A DNA stretch of 14,873 bases from Dentipellis sp. KUC8613 (taxonomy: Eukaryota; Basidiomycota; Agaricomycetes; Russulales; Hericiaceae), in NCBI GenBank assembly GCA_002286715.1, contig NSJX01000066.1, forward strand, positions 4,043 to 18,915, written 5' to 3'. Below the pieces are notes generated by a model. That model was not told where the DNA came from, searched no databases, and was given only the letters and a program-made list of their open reading frames with translations. This document shows positions 1 to 8,618 of the stretch, piece after piece (within the stretch, counting starts at the first letter, position 1; each line of letters begins with the position of its first letter). A program made the translations under genes and the position numbers.

Positions 1-60
1 AAGATGGTGGCGTGGGGTGGAAGGTGGCGGCGGAGCGCACAGACGGCGGGGGAGCGCGAG

Positions 61-123
61 CGGCAGGATGTGGGCGACTGGAGGACGTGAACGGCGGGAC
101 GTGGGCGACTGAAGGATGCGAAC
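61..123. repeat. Two-copy tandem repeat of about 31 bp
   Basis: Two adjacent copies share GTGGGCGACTG followed by GAAGGATGCGAACGGC or its near variant GAGGACGTGAACGGC. The second copy begins near 92. This is a local duplication within the G/C-rich block. Confidence 0.6.
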
Positions 124-553
124 GGCGCGCAAACGGCGCGGAGGGGGGCTGAGGGTGTGAGCGGCGGGACGTGCGGCGTGCGGCTCGAGGGCGACCCGGG
201 CGTGCGAAGGCAGCGGTGGGGCATATGAGGGTGGAGATGGCAGCTGTGGGGTGCGAGAGAGAGAGCGCGCGCGGCGAATGGGCGGTGGTGGACGCGAGAG
301 GGCGGCGGAGGGGAATGCGACCGCGGGATGGCCACACGGCACGTGCGTGCGCAACACAGGCGCACGAGCACCAGAGAGGGTGCCAGACAGTGTGGTGGGA
401 TGCGAAGACGACGCGGCGCAGCGCGGCTGAGAACGCGTGCGCGACGCGAAAACGGCGAGGCGTGACACGGCCCCTCGGGGGGCGAAGACGGCGCAGCGCG
501 GCTGAGCGCGTGTGGCGCGGCGCGCAGAGGGTGAGACGGGGCTAGCGGAGGGC

Positions 554-645
554 GGGATGGGGCGCGCAGAGGGTGGGATGGGGCGCGCAGAGGGCGGGAT
601 GGGGCGCGCAAAGGGCGGGATGGGGCGCGCAGACGGCGAGATGGG
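554..645. repeat. 21-bp tandem repeat, about 4.5 copies
   Basis: The word GGGATGGGGCGCGCAGAGGG recurs at 554, 575, 596 and 617, with a degraded GAGAT start at 638, giving an exact 21-bp period. This is the best-preserved tract of the block. Because 21 is divisible by 3, it creates a short in-frame peptide repeat (GMGRAEG). I take that to be a by-product of the period rather than evidence of a protein. Confidence 0.85.
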
Positions 646-938
646 GAAGGGCAGCGACGCGGCGCACAGGCGGCGATATGGCGAGTGGGGCTGCGAGGGG
701 GCTCGCCGCCTGTGCCGTTGCTAGGGCCCACGGCGCAACGACGAGGCGTGCGGGCGGCGACACAGCGGGTGGGGCGGGAGAGGGCGTGCCGTCCGCGCCG
801 TTGCTAGGGCACGAAGGCGCGAGACGGCGTCGCGAGGGCGTGTGGGGTCTTGGCGAGAGGGCGCGCGACGGTGGCGCGCGACGGCGGGTGACGAAGGGGC
901 GAGGGAGCGGGTGACGACGGGGCGAGGGAGCAGGGCGT

Positions 939-1984
939 CGTCGCGAAGGCGAACGACGGCGGCGCGGAGGGGTGTGACGGCGCGCGACGGCGGCGCACGA
1001 GGGTGGATGCGGCGGCGCGAGGATGTGGGGCGTCGTCGCGAAGGCGAACGACGGCTGCGAGGGGGGAGGTGCGACGGTGTGACGGCGAGTAACGGCGTCG
1101 TGAAGGGGGCGTGAGGGCGGCCCAGGATGGGTTGCGGCGGTGCGCGACGGCGCGTGACGTCGTCGCAAAGGCAAACAACGGCGGTGACGGGGGGTGCGGC
1201 GGCGCGACGGTGCAACGGCGAGTGACGGCGGCGGGATCTGGGGCCGAGTGAGGGGGAGCGAGCGTGGCGGCACCAGCAGTGCGCTAAACGGCGCCGCTTA
1301 GGCGCGAGACGGCGTCGGTGGAGGGCGCGAGACAGCGACATCGAGCGCGCGAGCCGAGGAGATGGCGTGGAGAGCACTGCTGCACATGGACGCACATGGG
1401 CGCACACGGACACACGAGGGAGGGCGGAGCAGTGACGGAGGCGGAGTGGTGAGAGGGAGGGTCAGCGCGGCGCGACGCGGGTGGAGCGACACATCAGACG
1501 GCCCCGACGGGGGCACCAGGCGCGGAGGAAAAAAAACGGCGCGAGGGTGTTTGGGAGAGGGTGTGCGCAGAGCGTGACGATGCGTGCTAGAGAGCATGAA
1601 TGTCAGCGGATGTGTGGAGGAGGGAGGATGCAACGACAACGTACCTGTGGTCGTGCCCCTGCAGCCCATCCCCTCGCATCTCCATAGCGATGGCGTCGTT
1701 GGCGCGGCTGGACATGAACCGAGCAGTATGGTGCGCAGGCAGCGGAGGCGGCGGAGAGGGCGGCAGAGGCGGCGGGGAGGGCACGCGTAGGACGGCGCAG
1801 ACCGCGCGGCGGGGGCGAAGACGGCGGGGCTCGAACGAGGGCGGCGGGCGGCGGCGCAAGGGCGCGGGGCGTCGTTGCCAAGGCGACGCGAATGCGAATG
1901 ACAGCGGCGAGGGGGGTGCGACGGCGCGACGTCGCATGATGGCGTCGCAAAGGGGGGGTGAGGGTGGCCCAGGGTGGATGGCGG
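939..1984. repeat. Higher-order repeat inside the unit A block
   Basis: A composite motif recurs near 939, 1030, 1155 and 1871. It contains CGTCGTCGCGAAGGCGAACG or close variants, a GGGG(G)TGCGACGG word and often a GGCGTCG...AAGGGGG word. The copies near 1030 and 1871 also both continue into GAGGGYGGCCCAGGRTGG (about 1107 and 1950). This indicates amplification of segments of about 100-130 bp and larger on top of the short 20/21-bp period. Confidence 0.6.
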
Positions 1985-2210
1985 CGGCGCAGAGGCGCGA
2001 GACGGCGTCGGAGCGCGTAGACGGCGGAGCGGGGCGCGCAGACGGCGAGGCGGGCTCGATACGGCCCCATGGGGCGCAAAAAAGGCGCGGCACGGCGCAG
2101 ACATGAGCGAGGGGGTGCGAGGTGGTGCGGGCGTGCAAGGGTGAAGGAGGCGAGGCTCATGGCGAGCGGGCACGGGGGCGGGAGGCGGCGGGAGATAGCG
2201 AGCGAGCGCG

Positions 2211-2265
2211 GCGAGCGCGAACGAGGACGGCGAGCGCGAACGAGGACAGCGAGCGTGAACGTGAA
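2211..2265. repeat. 19-bp tandem repeat, about 3 copies
   Basis: GCGAGCGCGAACGAGGAC starts at 2211, 2230 and 2249 (the third copy is degraded), giving a 19-bp period. It sits at the edge between the minisatellite block and module A, just after the first codons of an open frame that starts at 2305 on the minus strand. Confidence 0.75.
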
Positions 2266-2305
2266 TGGCGTGTGCGTGTGCGCGGTGCTGCGGCAGCGAG
2301 TTCAT

Positions 2306-2831
2306 CGCGATGAGAAGTGTGTATTGAGTACGACCAAGTGCGTCTCACTCTCAGTCCCAACGACTGCCTTCGGCAATTCCCGCGAAGTGCGCGCGTGCTC
2401 CCGTGGACAGATTAGAACGCTTCCTCAGGCTCTAATAAAATCGCAAAATTGTGGAATAAATTAGAGTGCGTGTAAAGTACACTTAAAAAGCTCTCAAAAA
2501 AATACAAAGTTGATTTTCGTATTATGGGCCTCGGAATCAGCAGATTTCTGCAATTGAGTCCTTTTCCGCAACGCGACTTCGACTTTGCGGACGATTTTGA
2601 TCTTAAAGAATTACGAGAAATTCAGGATACATGTATATTATGTTTTTCAATATGCATGCAAAGTTTCAGCTACATTGGCTACATATGAGAGCATACAGAA
2701 AACGAACTCGTTGAAAAGTGAACAGATGGGGTTGAAACCGTGAGAACTGACTTCCTAACGGGGCGATGCGAGGTCGTGCGAGTCCCTAAGGGCCGCCCCA
2801 TATTTAGAACTGATTCATAGATGAATCAGAA
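2306..2831 (-). repeat. Conserved palindrome-ended module A (subfamily I)
   Basis: Read on the minus strand from 2831 this module begins TTCTGATTCATC and continues with blocks also present in module D. These include TTCTCACGGTTTCA (D: TTCCCACGGTTTCA), TAGCTGAAACTTTG, a block with AAGTCGCGTYGCG, GCCTGAGGAAGCG, and the core CGGGAATTGCCGAAGGC (2366-2382 on top). It is AT-richer than the adjoining minisatellite. It ends next to an ATG at 2305-2303. No GTAAGT is seen at its distal end, unlike B, C and D. What it does is unknown: it could be a transposon terminus, a promoter plus leader, or a satellite component. The match to D runs over most of its length, and the match to B and C is confined to the palindrome-proximal part and the core. 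Confidence 0.8.
2810..2829 (-). repeat. 20-bp boundary palindrome, module A
   Basis: CTGATTCATAGATGAATCAG has 9-bp perfect arms around a 2-base centre. Sequence similarity to the other module copies stops right after the following AA (2830-2831), so this palindrome marks the boundary of the repeat. It could fold as a hairpin or be read as two inverted TGATTCAT protein-binding sites. Confidence 0.9.
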
Positions 2832-2990
2832 CTATACTAACAGGGCATGCAGCATGGATAAACCTTTGCAAAAGTACAACTTGACATCATAAGACACAAG
2901 TCAAACAAACTCAGTGATGAGTGGCAATGAGAGAGGAAGAAGTGGCTAGGAAGCAAAATATATAAGATGATGTCCATGCTGCACAGAGGG
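2832..2990. other. AT-richer spacer between module A and unit B minisatellite
   Basis: About 160 bp, not G/C-rich, lying between the boundary palindrome of module A and the start of unit B minisatellite near 2990. It is the distal tail of unit B in the leftward array. I found no clear match to other spacers in the window and no convincing open frame. Confidence 0.5.
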
Positions 2991-4965
2991 GATAGTGTCA
3001 CTAGGGCGCAACACAGTGTCATCGAGGCACAAGACGGCGGCACAGGGGTGCAGAGTTCCTTGGCAGGGCGTAGGGCCACGGGACGGTGCCGCCAAGCACG
3101 ATGCGGTGCCACACATTCGAGGCATCCAGCAGAGCTGCGAGGGTAGGTGGTGGCAAGGCGGCAAGAGGCGGCAAGAGGCGGTGAGACATGGTGAGAGGCT
3201 ACGGTCCGCGAGACCCACGGTCCACGACGTCATGAGGGAGCGTGGCAGCGTGCACCGTCACTAGGGCGTACAGCACACAGCGTGTGCCGTGGCTAAGGTG
3301 CACGCAGGGCAGCAACACGCACGTGGGCGGCGACACGGCGTGGGGCAGTGAGAAGGCGCATGGATTGGCCAGACGGCGTGCAGTGAGGGTACGGGGCGCG
3401 CAACATGCGCCGTTGCCAGGGCGCGCGCGACAGCGACACAGCGTACGCACAGCAACACAGCAGGTGGGAAGGCGAGAGGGCGTGGGGTGCGACGACGCGG
3501 TTGACGCACAAGGGAGAGCAGGGGTGAGAGAGATGGTGTGCAGGTGCGAAAGGAGGGCAGAGGGGCGTGAACGAGCGCACGAGAGGGACTGCACGCGTGA
3601 TACAGCGCAGAGAACACCAGTCGCGCGAAGGCGCACGGACGGTGTGACACGGCGTGGACGCGAGATGGACAGCATGCAGACGACGAGCACGCGCAAAAAG
3701 GGGGGCAGAGGGGCGGGAACGAGCGCGCATGCGAGGTGGTGCGGAGATACAAACAGGTGCGACGCACATGCGAAGCGGCATCGCTAGGGCGCGCAGCGGC
3801 ATCGATGGGGTGCGGACGACACGGTGGGGCCATGGGCCTCAGAACGATGCTGCTGGGGTGCGTGACGGCCGCGTAAGGGCGTATGACGGCGGCGAAGGGT
3901 GTGTGATGGCGGAGCCGGGACGTCGGCCAAAGACTGCGGTGCGACGCACAAGACAGCGGTGCTGGGATCGGGAAGGTGGGCGTGGCGCGATACGGTACGA
4001 GGGCATGTGGGGCGGTGAGAGGGCGCGCAGGGCAGTGGCGAAATGGTGCAGCCGGCACTGTTACTAAGGCGTGTGGGGACACGACACGCGAGGCAGCACC
4101 ATGGCGGGTGGGTCGTCAGATGTCGGGTGGGCCAGTGACAGAGCGGATAGGCCGGTGACAGGCCATGCAAGGCCCAGAGAGGGTGCAGCTCCCCGAGACG
4201 CGTCTGCTGCATCGTTTCTGGGATGTGCAGGGCGGCGAGAGCGCGAGCAGCGCGGTGATAGGCGGGCGGCGGGGCGTGAGAGCAAGCAGCACGGCATGAG
4301 GGCGTGCGGGAGCGCCACGACGCGCCGTTGATAGGACATGCGGCAGTGAAGCGGGGGGCGCAGGGGCATGAAACGGCGACACGGGGCGGTGCGGGGCCAT
4401 GCGAGGGCGGTGGCGGCACAGGAGAGCACGCAGTGGGCGCGAGCGCGCGAAATGGGGTTGCGCAGGCGTCAAGCGGCAGCGCGCGGGCAATGCGGGGCGA
4501 CGTGAGGATGGTGCAGTGCGGGAGAGGGTGGCAGAGGCGCGGGAGAGGGCGGCACAGCACAGCAGCATCAAACGGCGGCATACAGGCGTCAAACGGCGGC
4601 GCACGGGCGCAAAACGGCCGTGCACGGGCGTGGAATGCGCATCCTGCGCCGTTGCTAAGGCTGGCAGGGCGCAGAAACGGCGCGGGGGGGGGAGGGGGCG
4701 GCTGCAGGGCGGCGCGAATGCGTTTGACACACCGAGAGGGCGTGGGGCGCGTGTCGTCTGCCGTTGCCAAGGTGGGCAGGGCACAGCGACGGCACATGGG
4801 ATGGTCACGGGGCAGCGCGAAGGCGTCGGAGGCGCCGAGAGGGCGTACATGTCGGGGTGTAGGGGTGCAGCATGACGCGATGGCGCACGCGAGATGGCGG
4901 AAAGTGTGCGTGGGCTTGAGCGAGGGCAACGGGCAACGGGAAAGGGGCGGGGCCAGATGGCAGAA
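2990..4965 (-). repeat. G/C-rich minisatellite block of unit B
   Basis: About 2 kb, G-rich on top and C-rich when read leftward from palindrome B. Degenerate units of about 20 bp include ATCAAACGGCGGCATACAGG / GTCAAACGGCGGCGCACGGG around 4567-4606. The 13-bp CCGTTGCYARGGC-like motif occurs about eight times here (see separate entry). A 513-codon minus-strand open frame (5325-3784) crosses from module B through the donor-like site into this block. Its reading frame is not kept in the homologous unit C, so I do not call it a gene. Confidence 0.8.
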
Positions 4966-4985
4966 ACAAAGAATCAAAAAAAAAA

Positions 4986-4991
4986 ACTTAC
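4986..4991 (-). other. Donor-like splice site at the end of module B
   Basis: On the minus strand the sequence reads ATAG|GTAAGT followed by a long T run. The same junction with the same T run is present in module C. It matches the eukaryotic 5' splice-site consensus. Actual splicing is not shown. Confidence 0.5.
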
Positions 4992-5608
4992 CTATCGCGA
5001 CTTTGCGATGCTCTCTGCCCCTCGAACTACTCCTACACGCGTCCGGCTCGCCTTGTAAGCGCGGTTCTTGGGGAGCTTGATGTGGCGCGAGTGCGTATGC
5101 GAGTGCGGGCTTGAGTGCAAGTGCGATGGTGATGGAGAGTCGAGTGAAGAGCCACACAGAGACTTTCGGCAATTCCCGTGCATGGCTGGTCAATACAGCA
5201 CTCGCGCAGAGACAAGCTCTCTGAGAGCCAGATAAAATATCTAAATTCGTGAGGAAATTATTGAACCTTGAAGAAAACATTATACGCTTCTGTGAATATT
5301 TTCGAGTAATTTGAAAGCGCTCCACATCTACAATCGTGCATCTCTCAACCTGACCCTCTAACGCGCGGCGCGACTTTCGATTTTTGAGTGATGTAGAGAT
5401 GCAAATATTCCATAAATTTTATTCTGTATGTGTATAATAGTTTCGTACATGTGATCAAAATTTTAGCATGATTGAAAATGAATTGAGCTGTACAGAAAAT
5501 AAAGAAGGAGTGTTCTGAACCAATGTGGCTGAACACCATGGGAACCAACTTCCCGAAGTTGAGAATTGAAAGTGCTGCGAGTTTTAGTGGCTCACCCCAT
5601 TATTAGAA

Positions 5609-5628
5609 CTGATTCAAGGATGAATCAG
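5609..5628 (-). repeat. 20-bp boundary palindrome, module B
   Basis: CTGATTCAAGGATGAATCAG is the same boundary palindrome with a degraded centre. An 8-bp arm (CTGATTCA/TGAATCAG) is kept. The boundary AA follows at 5629-5630, after which similarity with the other copies ends. Confidence 0.9.
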
Positions 5629-5630
5629 AA

Positions 5631-6053
5631 TCCATAGATAGCCCCCCACCCTATTATAGTGCTATGGCAGCTATAGAACATCCCTTTTTATGTATCTATA
5701 AAGGTACCTTACAACCATCACTATTGCTCCTCCCTAAGTTCATATACTATAGAAACTATCAGGCCTGTACATTGCCACTAGTAGTCTTACAGCTATTGAA
5801 ACATTCTTGGCTTCAATAACAGGAGTGCTTGCATTGGCAATCAGAACAATGGATCAACAATGATAATAAATTATATTTCCCAAACTATAATACACCATAT
5901 TAACCATAGAAATAATATCAAAATAATCTGTTACAACACAGAAGAACCAATGGTTCACAGCAAGATGTCCTACAGAATTATTGGTACTTGCATGTTGAAC
6001 AGAAGGAGAAAAAACATACTATGCGCAAGCACTAAAAGAGATTCACATGCATG
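5631..6053. other. Spacer between the two divergent arrays
   Basis: 423 bp of AT-rich sequence between the outward-facing palindromes B and C. It contains a dispersed repeat (5818-6032, minus) that is listed separately. The remainder (5631-5817) shows no repeat or convincing open frame. It is the point at which G/C skew changes sign. Confidence 0.7.
5818..6032 (-). repeat. Dispersed AT-rich repeat, copy 1 (degraded, possibly once coding)
   Basis: Read on minus, this aligns with 14252-14462 on plus. Shared words include TTATTTTGATA, TATAGTTT, AATATAAT and GGCAATGCAAG or a one-base variant (CCAATGCAAG), with scattered substitutions and small indels. In one frame both copies show related peptides: NSVGHLAVNHW here against NSGGYLGVRHW there, then NIIYYH against NIIYHH, and IANASTP against TGNASAT. 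The other copy carries stops in that frame and this copy has one too. It may be a decayed exon or a fragment of a mobile-element protein. I do not recognise the family. Confidence 0.7.
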
Positions 6054-6711
6054 TTCTGATTCATCTATGAATCAGTTCTAATAATGGGGTGAGCCACTAA
6101 AACTCGCAGAACTTCAAAATCTCAAGTTCGGGAAGTTGGTTCCCACAGATTTCAGCCACATTGGTTCAGAACACTTCTCTTTTATATTCTGTACACCTCA
6201 ATTCAACTTCAATCCTTTCGAAAATTTGACCACAAGTACAAATTTAGTATACACATCGTCCATAAAAGTTTGATAACAATCACATCTCTACATCGCTCAG
6301 AAATTGAAAGTCGCGCTGTGCTTTAGTGGCTCAGATTAGAAGATCCACCATTGTCGATGCAAGAATCTTTCCACTCCCTTGAAAATATTTACAGTGATCT
6401 ATCATGTATCATTGCGAGTTGAGAAATTTAATGGTGATTTTAGGTGATTTATTTGGCTCTCAGAGAGCTTGTCTCCGCGCGAATGCTGCATTGACGAGCC
6501 GTGCACGGGAATTGCCAAAAGTCTTTGTGGCTCTGGCGACACGCTGGCTTACCACTCGACTCTCCTCATCATCGCCATCGCACTCGCACTCAAGCCCGCA
6601 CTCGCATACACATCTGAGCCACATCAAGCTCCCGAAGAACCGTGCTTACAAGCAGAGCCGCACGCATGTAGGAGGAGTTCGAGGGGCAGAGCAATGTGAA
6701 GTCGCAATAGG
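6054..6711 (+). repeat. Conserved palindrome-ended module C (subfamily II)
   Basis: Plus-strand homologue of module B. Order: boundary palindrome; TTCTAATAATGGGGTGAGCC; GGGAAGTTGGTTCCCACAG; TTCAGCCACATTGGTTCAGA; AAAGTCGCGC; GGCTCTCAGAGAGCTTGTCT (about 6455-6474); CACGGGAATTGCC (about 6505-6517); then the HIKLPKNRAYK-encoding block and GTAAGT. A 519-codon open frame (6404-7963) runs through the donor-like site and on into the minisatellite. Because B and C differ by frameshifting indels, I regard that frame as chance readthrough of C-rich DNA. Confidence 0.88.
6056..6075 (+). repeat. 20-bp boundary palindrome, module C
   Basis: CTGATTCATCTATGAATCAG has perfect 9-bp arms around a 2-base centre. 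It is preceded by the boundary TT (6054-6055). Sequence to its left is unrelated to the sequence left of palindrome E, which helps place the repeat edge here. Confidence 0.9.
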
Positions 6712-6716
6712 TAAGT
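6711..6716 (+). other. Donor-like splice site at the end of module C
   Basis: The sequence reads CAATAG|GTAAGT followed by about eleven T, then a C/T-rich stretch. This is the same junction as in module B. It lies exactly where the conserved module gives way to C-rich minisatellite. Confidence 0.5.
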
Positions 6717-6734
6717 TTTTTTTTTTGCTCTCTT

Positions 6735-8598
6735 TGCATTCTCACCACCTCGCATGCCCCAGCTACAGCGTAATGTCGCTGCCTTGCACCCCCCAGCAAC
6801 GGCGCAGGACAGTTCTCACCATCTCGCCGTTGCTCTCGCCGCCCAGCTCGCCCTCACGTCGCCTCGGCGCGTTCTCACTGCCTCGCATGCCCCATAACCG
6901 TTCCTTGCACCGTCATGGCGCCCGGCCCGCCTTATCCACGGCACAGGACACGCACTCTATGCCCTCTCGCTGCCCCATGCCCCACCATGTACGCCCTCTC
7001 GGCGCCTCAAACACCTTCGCGCCGCCCCGTAACCGCCCTGCGCGCCTTAGCAATGACGCAGCACGCGCGTTCCATGCCTGTGCGCTGCTGCTCAATGCCT
7101 GCGCGCCCCCGTCTTGCATGCTCGCGCCCACCCCGTCCCTCTCCCGTGCCGCCACCGCCCATTCCGGTGCCTACGCCGCCTTGTCTCGCTGCGTCGCCCC
7201 ACGTCGCGCCTGCTCGTGCCGTGTCGCATCCATGTGCGCCATCTCCTGCACGCTCGCGCCACTTCCCGCCCCCGCGCATCGTCTCGCGTCTGTGGGCCTT
7301 TTCTTGCACCCACACGCGTCCGTGTCGCGCCTGCGCGTCCCGTATCCTGCCCGGGCCCCCAGGATTCTGCCTGTGTACCCCATCTCACACCTGTGCGCCC
7401 CCGCTTGCGCTTTCTCACCCCCGCTCGCACCTTCTCGACCCCGCTTGCGCCGTATTGTGGCCGCTCATGCCTGTCGCCCTCTGCTGCATGCCCACGACGC
7501 CCTCTTCGCATCTCCGCCGCCCTCCTCGCGTCTCCACGCGCCGCACATCTGCCGTCGTTCCACGCCCACGCGTGGCTGTTTTGCGCCCGTACGCCGCCGT
7601 TTTGCACTCGCGTATCTGCGACACTGCGTCCCGTGCCTCCGCCATCCTTGTGCAGCCCCGCCGCCCTCCCATGTCTACGTGCCGCTGCCATTTCGTGCCC
7701 GTTCGCCACCCTTTTGCACTCGTAGTCGCACCCTTTTCGCATCCCATGGGGTCGCCTCGCACCCCGTGGGCCATCTTGTGCCCCACCTCGCCATTTTGGT
7801 GCCCTGCACTGCCGTTCTCGCAGTTTGCACACTGTGCCCTGTTGTTCCGTGTCCCACCGCGTCCTCTTGTGCCTCGCCCCGCCGTTTGCATGCCCCACCA
7901 CGCCATCTTCGCGCGGCATCGCTCGCTCTCAACACCCCGCCCCGCCCTCTTCACATCCCGTAGGGCCACCTCGCGGCCACCGCGCCGTCTGTGCGTCATG
8001 CTGCGCCCTCTTTCACCACGTTGCGCGGTCTTTGCGCCCCACCCCGCTGTTTTCACATCGCGCCGCGTGCTCTCAGCTGCACCGCCATCACGCTAAATCC
8101 GCGCCTCACTGACGCCGCGCCCCACCAACGTCGCCACTCTCGCGCGTGCCCTGGCGTGCCCCCGCTGCGCCGCGCTCGTTCGTGGCTCAGCGGCGCCGCG
8201 GCACCCACATGCCACGTGCCCTCGCGCTGCCACGCCCTGTCATTCGTCCTCACCCTCAAGCCGCCGTTCCCTGCCATTGCACCACCATCGTGCTCGACGC
8301 GCCCCCATTGCACCCCCATCACGCGCCTTACGCCTCGCGCGCATTGCCCCGGGCCACCATCATGCCCCTGGCAGCCGTCGTCGCAGCACCTGCCGGCCGC
8401 ACTCCCCTTGTGCCGCCACCACCACGCATCTCGCATCCCCACGCGTCACCGCGCTCCCATTGTGCGCCCCGTGCTGCCGCGTCACACTTCTGTCGTGTGC
8501 CTCGTGCTGCCGTCATGCCTCACGCCATTCCGGGCCGCTGTCACACCCCTGCAGGTGCGGCAGGGGGCTGTTTCGCGCCCCCTGCCATTGTCTGCCAC
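6735..8598 (+). repeat. C-rich minisatellite block of unit C, first part
   Basis: C-rich on top, built of degenerate units of about 20 bp ending in words such as CGCCGTCT, CGCCATCT or CCCTCTCG. It ends at the left target duplication of the inserted hAT element and resumes at 9879. Several overlapping open frames (up to 519, 393 and 275 codons on the two strands) exist only because C-rich repeats lack stop codons. I see no domain in them. Confidence 0.8.
8591..8598. repeat. Left target-site duplication of the hAT element
   Basis: TCTGCCAC, identical to 9879-9886, directly abuts the left TIR. Confidence 0.85.
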
Positions 8599-8618
8599 TA
8601 GGGTTCGTCACGGGTGCA
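8599..8618 (+). repeat. Left terminal inverted repeat of the hAT element
   Basis: TAGGGTTCGTCACGGGTGCA. It pairs with the reverse complement of 9859-9878, with one mismatch at the thirteenth base. Confidence 0.88.

Larger units (their letters stand above)
1..2300 (-). repeat. G/C-rich minisatellite block of unit A
   Basis: About 2.3 kb of very G/C-rich, strand-asymmetric sequence, G-rich on the top strand. It is built from degenerate short units containing GGCGCGCAGACGGCG-like words. It runs off the left edge of the window, so its far end is not seen. It lies directly beyond module A and is read outward (leftward, as the C-rich strand) from the palindrome at 2810-2829. Several better-preserved tandem tracts inside it are listed separately. 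Open frames on both strands (for example 243 and 335 codons on minus) overlap each other, encode only P/R/A/S/H- or G/R/E-rich peptides and match no family I know, so I treat the block as non-coding repeat DNA. Confidence 0.8.
715..4773 (+). repeat. Recurrent 13-bp motif CCGTTGCYARGGC in units A and B
   Basis: Exact or near copies on plus at 715-727, 798-810, 1872-1884, 3255-3267, 3287-3299, 3410-3422, 3778-3790, 4058-4070, 4325-4337, 4649-4661 and 4761-4773. The motif stands out from the surrounding minisatellite by its GTTGCTA core. It is often followed by a G/C-rich word containing GGCG or GGCA. The function is unknown. The coordinates span the group, not a continuous feature. Confidence 0.7.
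4986..5630 (-). repeat. Conserved palindrome-ended module B (subfamily II)
   Basis: This module is homologous along its whole length to module C (6054-6711) in opposite orientation. Shared blocks, minus strand: the palindrome; TTCTAATAATGGGGTGAGCC; CTTCGGGAAGTTGGTTCCCA; TTCAGCCACATTGGTTCAGA; AAAGTCGCGC; GGCTCTCAGAGAGCTTGTCT; GCACGGGAATTGCC; and a final block encoding, in one frame, a peptide starting HIKLPKNRAYK before a GTAAGT. Indels between B and C shift the frame on both sides of that peptide, so coding function is doubtful. Its role is unknown. Confidence 0.88.

Noticed and set aside
1298..2305. 335-codon minus-strand open frame as a gene
   Set aside because: Only the first few codons resemble module D. 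The remainder is low-complexity P/R/A/S/H from the minisatellite with no domain. I kept the start only as a weak finding.
2430..2460. AATAAA polyadenylation signals on the plus strand
   Set aside because: AATAAA words occur here, but they fall within the AT-rich module, on the strand opposite to its presumed direction, with no gene upstream to end.
3784..5325. 513-codon minus-strand open frame as a gene
   Set aside because: It has the same problem as its counterpart in unit C. The two proteins agree only in parts, because indels in the shared DNA move the frame.
6054..6085. Classical Helitron 3' end (hairpin followed by CTAA, inserted before T)
   Set aside because: The hairpin is followed by TTCTAAT, but the conserved side is downstream of that point, and the sequence before the hairpin is not shared between units such as C and E. 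Module E reads TTTCAAT instead. A Helentron-type end remains possible.
6404..7963. 519-codon plus-strand open frame as a protein-coding gene
   Set aside because: It reads through a consensus donor into C-rich minisatellite, is mainly S/P/H/R/A, overlaps other long frames on both strands, and its first part is frameshifted relative to the homologous module B.
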